Below are positions 1-6,881 of a DNA stretch of 7,001 nt, piece by piece; position 1 is the stretch's first letter, and every line of letters begins with the position of its first letter. The position numbers were made by a program, and so were the translations under genes. The notes below the pieces were generated by a model. The model ran no database searches. It had not been told where the DNA came from and saw only the letters and a list, made by a program, of their open reading frames with translations. The DNA lies in contig CALDZW010000162.1 in the NCBI GenBank assembly GCA_937944175.1, positions 1 through 7,001 of the forward strand. The letters run 5' to 3'. The stretch comes from an uncultured Candidatus Altimarinota bacterium. GTDB lineage: Bacteria > Patescibacteriota > Gracilibacteria > BD1-5 > UBA6164.

Positions 1-199
1 GATCATCTAATGATGTTCATTTCCCATTAATATGTTAACAGGCTTTGAATATTATATCTTTTCCTTATAATTCTAAAAATTACCATTAGTATTTCTCTTT
101 CTAAATTTTTCAAAAATTGCGTTTGGGTGTTGAATTCAGCTGCAAATAATACAAACAATTATACATACTTCTGAAAAATCCACTATTATTTGAAAATAT
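1..199. other. AT-rich leader with no supported gene
   Basis: No gene can be supported here. In the frame of the downstream gene the sequence is open from position 77, but the first ATG in that frame is at 200. The three forward frames close at TAA codons at 8-10, 28-30 and 36-38, so an upstream gene could end at 30 or 38, but only about ten codons are visible. On the minus strand a short open stretch starts at an ATG (18-20) and runs off the left edge, preceded by a TATAAT-like hexamer (51-56). A weak TTGAAT (130-135) with AACAAT 18 nt further on (154-159) lies at nearly the same distance from the ATG at 200 as the better promoters of the minus-strand genes. Its -10 match is poor. Confidence 0.5.
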
Positions 200-2176
200 A
201 TGAATACATATAGATGAGAATCAAAAAAGCTTCTGGCAAAAGTTGCACCAAAAACTGATATTGATGAGTCTAAGTTACAATGAAGTATAGAGGTTGAACA
301 AGTTGGTGCTACTATGGTATTTTACTTTTCAAATGAATCAGATTATTACTATGCACAAGGTGAAGAAATGCATACAGATATGAAGAAATCAGGGTGATGT
401 AAATTCCACAATTCACAAGATGATAAACTACATGGAACCATTACTTTTATAAATGGGGAAAAAAATAAAAATTATAGTAAAGTAACTAGGCTTCATGAAG
501 TAGCTCATGCAGAAACATGACTGATATCTGAATGGCAAGGTTCTGGTGAAGCCAAATTACGAGCTGCAGATGAAATCATTTCTTACCTCCATGACTGAAG
601 ATCAGATCCTGAGATTAAACAAATCCTTTTGAGGAGATGATGACTTTATGATTATTTTGAGGACAACAACACTAATAATAATGGAACTAAAACAACAAAA
701 TATATTAGAGAATGGGAAGATCATGAACAAAAAGTTAATATCTATTTACGAAATGCCTTAATAATTAAAGAAAGATATCCTGATGGCTGGGAAGACCTAC
801 TCAGAATAGTTCATCCAGATAAATGGAGAACAATACATAGAACAAAGAAAAAGCGAATAAAGAAAAATAAAGAAAAAGCTCCATGATCGATACAAGAAAG
901 AAAACCAATTTACTTTATAAACTTAGAAGATGTTCTTGAAAACTCACAAAGTCTAGATGATTTGAGAGAAAATCTTAAAGCTATGCCTGAAGTAAGTAAT
1001 GTTGGTCCAGATGTATTTGCCTTATATACATCTATAGAAGAAATTCATAAATGAACTATATGAATCAATGACCTTAATATACAAACAGATTCATTATGAG
1101 TAATTCCCAAGATAGAACAATTAATAAAATTAATGCCTCCACGCATCTGAGATGAAATACTAATTAGAAATGATATATATATAGTCACTGAGTTATGATG
1201 ATTTAGGTATTGATGATGATGACCTGCTATTAGGTATAGAAAAAAAGAGGATCCCAATTCTAAAACACAACAAATTAGCACTCAATCGTATCAATGATCT
1301 AGTTACAGAATAATAAAAAAATGAAGCTCCATATGATTTGAAGATAGAAAAGTTGATAAATGAATTCACCAGCAGGACGTTGACCTTTGAAAAGAAACCA
1401 TATGATTTTTAAATTATGATCTACATCAAATTAATGATAAATGACAAAAAAAAGAATATATTGATTTAGTGAATTCACTATGGTCAGAATATCAGTTACC
1501 TCTTTCTAGAGCCTATGAACTTGCACGTGGATACGCACAATGAGGGGAAATGCTAAAGCAAATGAGAACTCTTAAATCATTTTTAGATGAATGATATACT
1601 TTTCCTGAAGACTCAGGTATGAAACTTGAAGATGCAATAGCATTTTCAAAAGATACTAAAACTGTTAATAACACTAGCTCATTAGAAATGTGGAATAACT
1701 ATATTGTCTGATGATTGGAACTGTCTAGTATATTTCCTGTGGATAAAATTCTGAGAATTTGGCTAGAGTTACAACTAAATTTTGTGAAAGATTTATGACC
1801 AAATAAGCTTGATTATTATGCTCCAATACTAGAGGACATTGAAACCTCTATAGATAAATTATTGAAGATATTAACTTACTCCGGTTATTGCTTTAAACAG
1901 ATTAATACAAAATATGGATTAATATATGATTCTCCTAATGACCTTCCTTCTAATCATAGAATAGAGTTTTTAAACAGTGTTTTAAAAAGAGGTCATAATA
2001 TCACTAATCCAAATGTTTGAATTTACTTAAGCTGACTAGTTGATAGTTGATGAGTAAGTACAATAGACATATGATGATATATTCTTTGACATAATGAAAA
2101 GCCTACACTGGAAGAATCTAATCTATTATCATTACAAGCTAGTGATATACCATCATACTTACAGGTTAGTAATTAA
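200..2176 (+). CDS. Large protein of unknown family with HEVAH zinc-metalloprotease-like motif (TGA = Gly)
   Basis: This is a continuous 658-codon frame from ATG to TAA with about 37 in-frame TGA codons read as Gly and no internal TAA or TAG. I do not recognise the family. Residues 99-103 are HEVAH, the HExxH signature of zincins. They are followed at 117-125 by GEAKLRAAD, where E117 could be a third zinc ligand, loosely like the ExEA region of ImmA/IrrE-type peptidases (inference). Residues 214-227 form a Lys/Arg-rich linker. Residues 315-335 (starting RIGDEILIRNDIYIV) look like a small beta barrel, and the last 250 residues look mostly helical. Four consecutive TGA codons encode Gly 338-341. 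There is no signal peptide or membrane segment, so it is probably cytoplasmic. The ATG at 200 is the first in-frame ATG. No Shine-Dalgarno sequence is visible. It lies 89 nt upstream of the AAA+ gene on the same strand. The existence of the gene is secure, but a protease role is tentative. Confidence 0.85.
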
Positions 2177-2265
2177 AGAGTGTTCAAACTTTTTAAAAGT
2201 AAAAAAATAGATTTTTAAAATAATATTTTTATACTATATAAAATTATTTTTCTAAGATTCGTACT
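2177..2265 (+). other. AT-only intergenic spacer between the HEVAH gene and the AAA+ gene
   Basis: The 89-nt gap is almost entirely A and T. It contains an 8-bp AT-only inverted repeat (2217-2224 with 2243-2250) and TATACT/TATAAA hexamers at 2230-2242 that could be a -10 element, but no convincing -35 partner. I see no strong terminator, so the two flanking genes may be co-transcribed. A separate promoter for the second gene cannot be excluded. Confidence 0.35.
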
Positions 2266-3648
2266 ATGAATACTCAAAAACCAACCTGATTCGATACATT
2301 TTTTGAAGCAGTAAGTTCAACACCTGAATATAAAACACTTATGTGATGAATGAGTGACATTTCAAAATATGAAGCTGAGTTACAACAACTTGATGCAGAT
2401 ACAAAAGACTTTTCAGAAATTCAAAATGCTTTTAGTAAGACTTTTGATACTCCAGAAGCAAGAGAAGCTTGAAAAAATCCTCCCTCCTTACAGGCAAGGG
2501 AGTCAGAGGGTGAGTGAAAAAAATGATGAAAAACTGGGAATGCAAAAGATGAGGAGGAAGTGAAAGATCTGATTGAAGTAAAATATTTTGAAAACAAAGA
2601 ACCTGCTACATGGTGATTTAAATGAGTTGCATGAATGCAAGACCTAAAAGATGAACTCACTCATAATTTCATTCAACCACTTCAATTTCAATTCTTTGCA
2701 GAAAAATTAAAAAAAGCTTCAGAAGAAAAAGCTCCCCTCCTTACAAACGATGAGAATAATGAGGATTCAACAAGCATTGAAAAAGAAGAATCCCCCCTCC
2801 TTACAAGGGAGGGGCTGGGGGTGGGTGATGATACTGACAAGCTCTATACCGACCTCTATGAAGCCTATAAAGATTTTAAGGTCTGAATTCCAACTGGTTT
2901 ATTATTCTACTGACCTCCATGAACTGGGAAAACTTATATTACCAAAAAATTAGCACAAGAACTCAATGCGTGATTTATTAAAAAATCAGTATGAGAACTT
3001 GGATCAAGCTACGTTCACCAAACAAGTAAAAACATTCATAATTTTTTCAAGCAAGCAAAAGCAGCAAGTCAAAAATGACCTATTGTGCTGTTTCTTGATG
3101 AAATAGATTCACTGGTAAGCAAGAGATGATGAAATGTGGATGCAAGCAAAACTGAAGAGGTAAGTCAATTTTTGCAAGAATTTAATAACCTAGAAGATGC
3201 TCCTAATCTTGTAATAGTAGCTGCAACAAATAGACCTGATAATCTTGATTCAGCAATACTCAGAAGTGGTCGTTTTGATAAAAAAATCTATATTGGTGAA
3301 CCTGATTTTATTGCGAGAAAGGAACTCTTTGAAATATTTATAGCAAAAAAAGACAGACCTCATACAAAACTAGATTATAGAGAATTAGCCATGCTCAGTG
3401 AGTGATATGTGGCAGCTGATATTGAAGCAATTGTAAATGAAGCAGCTAGGGATGCCAGTAAATGAATTCTTGATCTTGCTGCTCTTATACAAAAATGAGA
3501 TCATGATCCAGAAAAGATTAGAGCAGAATTAGAATCTCATACTATCAGTATGGAACTTCTTAAACAAGCAATTATTGATACTGATTCTTCACTGAAAATG
3601 GTTGATATGAGCATTTATACTAAATGGCTTGAAAATCTAGAATCTTAA
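2266..3648 (+). CDS. Stand-alone AAA+ ATPase (classical AAA clade, FtsH/CDC48-like module)
   Basis: A 460-aa soluble ATPase with one classical AAA module and no membrane helix or protease domain. The AAA module starts near residue 116 (WGFKGVAGMQDLKDEL, matching the usual VAG...VKEEL entry). Walker A GPPGTGKT is at 216-223, with its first and fourth residues encoded by TGA. Walker B VLFLDE is at 274-279 (D278, E279). Sensor 1 is N322 in ATNRPD. The arginine fingers are R333 and R336 in LRSGRFD. A GYVAADIEAIVNEAA helix marks the sensor-2/lid region. Such proteins form hexamers that thread or remodel protein substrates using ATP. Pore loop 1 reads Y249-V-H instead of the usual aromatic-hydrophobic-Gly. 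The N-terminal 115 residues match nothing I know. About 40 extra residues, carrying two GC-rich repeat copies, separate the first AAA helix from Walker A. About 21 TGA Gly codons are present. The ATG follows an in-frame TAA at 2239. The partner or substrate is unknown; the upstream HEVAH protein is a candidate. Confidence 0.95.
2478..2516 (+). repeat. GC-rich palindromic repeat, copy 1 (diverged, in frame in the AAA+ gene)
   Basis: A GC-rich block inside the AAA+ gene, made of a CCTCCCTCCTTACA left arm, a 4-nt GGCA insertion relative to copy 3, an AGGGAG right arm and a G-rich tail. The insertion means its left arm is read in a different frame from copy 3. It encodes residues about 71-84 in the linker before the AAA module. 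Its composition differs sharply from the surrounding AT-rich sequence. Confidence 0.6.
2733..2746 (+). repeat. GC-rich repeat, copy 2 (left arm only)
   Basis: TCCCCTCCTTACAA matches the left arm and loop of copy 3, but the G-rich right arm is missing. It is read as APLLT, in the same frame as SPLLT of copy 3. It lies between the first AAA helix and Walker A. Confidence 0.55.
2791..2827 (+). repeat. GC-rich palindromic repeat, copy 3 (most intact)
   Basis: This is the most intact copy, about 70 % G+C. It has a perfect 7-bp stem CCCCTCC (2794-2800) with GGAGGGG (2808-2814) around a 7-nt loop, followed by a G-rich tail CTGGGGGTGGGT. It encodes SPLLTREGLGVG (residues 176-187) without breaking the ATPase frame. 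The pattern resembles the short GC-rich interspersed palindromes that I recall from several AT-rich bacterial genomes. That resemblance is from memory and was not checked. Confidence 0.7.
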
Positions 3649-3655
3649 CATTATG

Positions 3656-3682
3656 AAAAAGACTTAATATTAAGTCTTTTTT
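3656..3682. terminator. Bidirectional intrinsic terminator between convergent genes
   Basis: A perfect 26-nt palindrome (AAAAAGACTTAAT and its reverse complement, 3656-3681) lies 7 nt after the stop of the AAA+ gene and 14 nt beyond the stop of the opposing minus-strand gene. Each strand ends in a run of five or more T. It is well placed to terminate both transcription units, although its stem is AT-rich and therefore weak. Confidence 0.75.
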
Positions 3683-3695
3683 GAGTGTATCCTAA

Positions 3696-5453
3696 TTATT
3701 GCATAATAGCATCAAAGAAACTATCACTTGCTCATGTATTATCTCTATTAGTATCTGGTATTATATGATTTGTACCTTTGCTTGTAGATTTTCATGACTC
3801 TGATGATTCTAACTTTTTTTGTAGTTCATCTTCCAATTGACTGTCTGACTTTTCAACTTTCTTTGATTCTTGTGATTTTTCACTCAATTCTTTTAATTTC
3901 TGCATTTCAATCTCTTTTGCTTTCTTTTTCATAGCTTCATCTATTTGTTGCTGTTTTTTCAATTTAGCCTCTGCAATTTGTTTTTTTAGTTCTTCAATTC
4001 TTTTTTGGAGCTCTGCTTTTTTTAACTCATCTGCAATCCTTTCATCTTCAGCCTTTTTTATTCTTTTTTCTTCAGCTTCCTTTTCTTCTTGTTTTTTTCT
4101 TTCTTCCTTCTCTTGTAAAGCTTTTGCTCTTTGTGAAAGAAATAATTGAATCTTGTTGTCTTTTCTTTTTTCTTCACGTAATAGTGACTGATCATAATGT
4201 GATGCTAATGTCTGAATATCAACAATAAGTTTTTTTCAGAAAGCATTCCTGATTGAAGGACTTAATGCATCATTAGCATAACTCGAAAGTGAAAAGCTAA
4301 TATTAGAAAGCTGACTGGCAAGTTTTTTTAAATCATCTGAGTTACTTGACTGAGTATTGAATTGTAAAAACAATCTTCTAATAGCATTATTATAATAATC
4401 TCACTCATGTATTCAAATAACTGAATAATCTCATAAAACTATCACTTGAAGATCTTGTTCCAAAAGATTATATGCACGTGCTAATGATGAAGATGAAAGG
4501 GCATAATCTTCAGAAGTTATTGTTGTTGCAAACAAGTAATTTTTTACATCAGACAAAAATATTGCTTGAATAAGAGCATTTACATCATTGTTAATTTCCA
4601 CATTTGGAAATTGCAACCCTTTCTCTTTTTCTACTGTTTCTTTAACTGCTAGTGTTAGCTCTAAGTCTTCTTTTTTAATTATTTCATTTTTTTCTATATG
4701 TATATTTTTTTCTCATAATGCTGTAGAAAGAAGGTCCTCTACATCAGAATTAAACTCATTTCATAATTCTAAAACCCTTTTATCTCATTTAATATATACT
4801 ACTGTTGATTCATTCTTTACCTCCTCTTCAGTAATCTCTTGTACCTGTGTTATAACTTCACTATTTTGATCAAGCATATCTTTCTGTATAATATCTCATA
4901 TTTGTGACTCGATATTTTCAGTGTTTCTATCATTAATTTCTAAAATAATATTACTATTTTTTATTGCTCATATTATGCTCTCATCTTCTGATCACTCTTC
5001 TATTTGTTTTAGATTCTTTCAAGAAAGTGTATCTCTAAAGAAAGTAGTAGAAAAAATATTCAATTCTGGAGAATAGATAATGTCTTTAATACAATCTCTA
5101 TTAATATTCTGAGACTGTAGATTATTTGCAAAGTATGTAGTTTTAGTAGTTTTTTTATTACATAATGTCTCCTGTTGAGCATATTTCATCCAATCAGGTT
5201 TTTCAAATGTAATTTCTTCATATCATTTAGGTGATCATAAATTTCTACTATAGTTTTTAATCTCTTTTTTTTCATTTTTTGAATTATCTTTTGTTTTAAC
5301 CCATACTCATGAAGTATTATTTGGTGTATGAATTTTAATAAATTCTTCTTGACTAATATTATCAGAAGCATTTGATATTCATGTTGATACATACAATATC
5401 ACTACTATTACACTACACAATCAAAGCATATAAAGTGTGTTGTTTTTTCTCAT
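3696..5453 (-). CDS. Secreted protein with shared 127-residue domain and C-terminal coiled coil
   Basis: A 585-aa exported protein of unknown family, paralogous to the gene upstream of it on the same strand (5614-6783). Residues 1-29 form a signal peptide: MRKNNT, a hydrophobic core, and cleavage after SNA. The N-terminal module has KPDW (85-88), QETLC (C98), a second Cys at 121 and FFRDTL (138-143). The two cysteines could form a disulphide. Residues 290-417 are the domain shared with the paralogue. Residues about 424-551 are a highly charged Glu/Lys/Ala/Gln coiled coil of the TolA type, which could span a periplasm or hold a complex together. A polar tail ends in SDSFFDAIMQ. About 18 of roughly 20 glycines are TGA. 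The ATG is supported by a strong promoter 42 nt upstream. No Shine-Dalgarno sequence is visible. The promoter, and a terminator after the upstream gene, indicate a separate transcription unit. The function is unknown. Confidence 0.9.
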
Positions 5454-5494
5454 ATTTCTTTATTTAATAAGTAAATTCTCTATCTATTATCAAT

Positions 5495-5524
5495 ATTTTA
5501 TCATATATTTATAGAGTTTGTCAA
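5495..5524 (-). promoter_or_regulatory. Sigma-70-type promoter of the coiled-coil protein gene
   Basis: Read on the minus strand: a perfect -35 TTGACA (5519-5524), an 18-nt spacer, and -10 TAAAAT (5495-5500) preceded by TGA, which forms an extended -10 (TGATAAAAT). Transcription would start near 5487, leaving a leader of about 34 nt before the ATG at 5453. The same layout recurs upstream of the paralogue, which strongly supports it. Confidence 0.8.
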
Positions 5525-5560
5525 TAGAAAATCCTTATTTATCTCTTTTCTAGAATTTTT

Positions 5561-5592
5561 AAAAAAACAGAATACTACATATAATATTCTGT
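5561..5592 (-). terminator. Intrinsic terminator of the 389-aa secreted protein gene
   Basis: On the minus strand, an 11-bp hairpin including one G-T wobble (ACAGAATATTA and TAGTATTCTGT around a TATG loop, 5567-5592) is followed directly by a run of T (5561-5567). It lies about 20 nt after the TAG stop at 5614. This is the most canonical terminator in the window. Confidence 0.85.
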
Positions 5593-5613
5593 CCTAAGAA
5601 TGTGTTCATATTA

Positions 5614-6783
5614 CTAGTTACTTCTTGTAGCTAATGATTTAGATATAATATAATCTTTATTCTTTAATACTCTATATTTTTTTTGTAGTTGTTTCATATC
5701 ATTGATCATCTTCTTTCTGAATGCTTCTCTAGTTTCCTTATTATTATCATCATTTAAATACGTAGATAATGAATATGAAAGATTGCTTACATTCTTGGCA
5801 AAATCATTTTTAATAGAATCAATTTCAAAATTTCAATCAATTGTATGTAAAAGAGTAGCAACTTTTGAATTATAATATCATTGACCTGATAAACCAGCAA
5901 CTTTAATATTTCCAACTTGAAGTTCTTTTTTATTTTGAGCAAAAGATGTTATTGCATGTGATAATGCTTTTCATGATAATGTCACATTATTTGATGAACT
6001 TACTTGCTCAAGTCTATTAATAACATTTGTAGAAAATAAATCCTGTAAAAAAGCATCAATTTCTGCATCACTTGTATCTTGTTGATTTATTATTTGCTCT
6101 GATTCATCACTAGATGCTGAATTCATTTCAAGACTTCCTCCTTCATTAACATTTATTGTTGCAGTTTCTGTTTCTATCTCAGAAGCATCACTACTTGTTG
6201 ATTCTTCCATTAAAGGTTGAACATTTTGTTGTGAGTTCCCTTCAATAATAATATTGTCATCTTCAGTAAATAAATTATTTAACAAGCTATCAATTTCATC
6301 ACCTTCAGATGATATTTCAGCTCATTCATTTGTTTCAGTTAATTCAGTATCCTGGTTTTCATCATTGAAAGAACTACTTGTATTAAATAAGTCATTTAAA
6401 AATGCATCTGCTTCATCTATTGATTCATTATCTAATGTTTCAACTGTCAAAGTATCATCAAGAAAGATTGAAGTTTTTTCTTGCATATTATCTTCAATGT
6501 CTACTAGTCACTTACTGTTACAATTTGAATCATTATATGTTGATATTGTATTCCCTCCTTCATCAAGTACTGTAAAATTACTTCACTCATAACATGATGT
6601 TTCTTGAACTATTGCTTGATTTTTTCTATCATCATCACTAAATAGCCAAAATGGTTTATGGACAAGTGTTTTTGTTACTGGAAGAGAACTTCTTTTTCAT
6701 CATTCAGCACTCACAATAACTGTCTGTGATGTTGTCATTGAAATAAGCACAATACAGGCCATACATATTCTAAAACCTTTCAT
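5614..6783 (-). CDS. Secreted repeat-bearing protein, paralogue of the coiled-coil protein
   Basis: A 389-aa exported protein of unknown family. The signal peptide is residues 1-26 (MKGFR, a hydrophobic core, cleavage after VSA). The N-terminal module has KPFW (43-46), QETSC (C64), a second Cys at 88 and FLDDTL (107-112), matching the paralogue at 3696-5453. Residues about 113-240 are an acidic Ser/Thr/Glu-rich linker holding two copies of a short motif, ADAFLNDLF (125-133) and IDSLLNNLF (164-172). A third copy, IDAFLQDLF (242-250), opens the C-terminal domain (241-367) shared with the paralogue. A short basic tail follows and the stop is TAG, the only TAG stop in the window. TGA encodes 8 of about 18 glycines, a lower share than in the neighbouring genes. 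The ATG is chosen because it gives a good signal peptide and lies at the same distance from a promoter as in the paralogue. The acidic linker suggests a flexible surface or periplasmic spacer. The function is unknown. Confidence 0.9.
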
Positions 6784-6799
6784 ATCTATAAAAATTATA

Positions 6800-6831
6800 T
6801 AAAAATAAAATAGACTCTATACAGAGTCTAT
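6800..6831 (-). terminator. Hairpin with T-rich tail, probable terminator of the partial upstream gene
   Basis: A perfect 9-bp stem (6810-6818 with 6823-6831, loop 6819-6822), built on the arm ATAGACTCT, is followed on the minus strand by TTTTATTTTT. It lies about 51 nt after the TAA of the partial gene. It also falls at the expected start of the transcript of the next gene, so it could instead act as a 5' leader hairpin or attenuator. Confidence 0.6.
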
Positions 6832-6854
6832 CATATTTAGAGAATCTGAGTCAA
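6825..6854 (-). promoter_or_regulatory. Promoter of the 389-aa secreted protein gene
   Basis: Read on the minus strand: -35 TTGACT (6849-6854), an 18-nt spacer, and -10 TAGACT (6825-6830) with upstream TGA. Spacer length, the TAAATATGATA context and the distance to the ATG (42 nt) equal those of the promoter at 5495-5524. The -10 itself is weaker and lies within the right arm of the hairpin at 6810-6831. Confidence 0.65.
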
Positions 6855-6881
6855 ATAAAGAAAGTACTTTTAGATTGACAT

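Larger units (their letters stand above)
5454..5613 (-). other. Intergenic region with terminator and promoter only
   Basis: This 160-nt gap separates the two paralogous secreted-protein genes. Read in their direction, it holds the intrinsic terminator of the upstream gene, then the promoter and an AT-rich leader of about 34 nt for the downstream gene. No additional coding potential is seen. Confidence 0.7.
6784..6881 (-). other. Intergenic region with overlapping promoter and terminator hairpin
   Basis: A 98-nt gap between the partial gene ending at 6882 and the 389-aa secreted protein gene. It contains a promoter and a hairpin that overlap one another (separate entries), then a very AT-rich leader. 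There is no coding potential. A TATAAT-like hexamer close to the ATG is probably a by-product of the AT richness. Confidence 0.6.

Noticed and set aside
1..20. Possible divergent minus-strand gene starting at an ATG (18-20) with a TATAAT-like hexamer upstream
   Set aside because: Only six codons are visible before the window edge, and TATAAT-like hexamers are common by chance in sequence this AT-rich.
200..2176. A decayed pseudogene with many stop codons
   Set aside because: All apparent stops are TGA in one uninterrupted frame, with no TAA or TAG over 658 codons. Decay would produce all three stops and frameshifts.
2266..2350. Similarity of DTFFEAV near the AAA+ N-terminus to DSFFDAI at the C-terminus of the coiled-coil protein
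   Set aside because: Seven residues only, and one protein is probably cytoplasmic while the other is exported. Chance similarity is likely.
2421..2953. Several short standard-code frames on both strands inside the AAA+ gene
   Set aside because: They overlap the ATPase, whose frame carries all the conserved AAA motifs once TGA is read as Gly.
200..3648. TGA read as Trp (Mycoplasma-type code)
   Set aside because: Trp at the first and fourth positions of Walker A would abolish a motif that is otherwise perfect. Gly fits those sites.
6254..6592. Forward-strand reading frame of 112 codons opposite the 389-aa secreted protein gene
   Set aside because: It is the antisense of a gene with a signal peptide, paralogue and promoter. 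Its Ser/Val-rich content is a by-product of the acidic linker codons.
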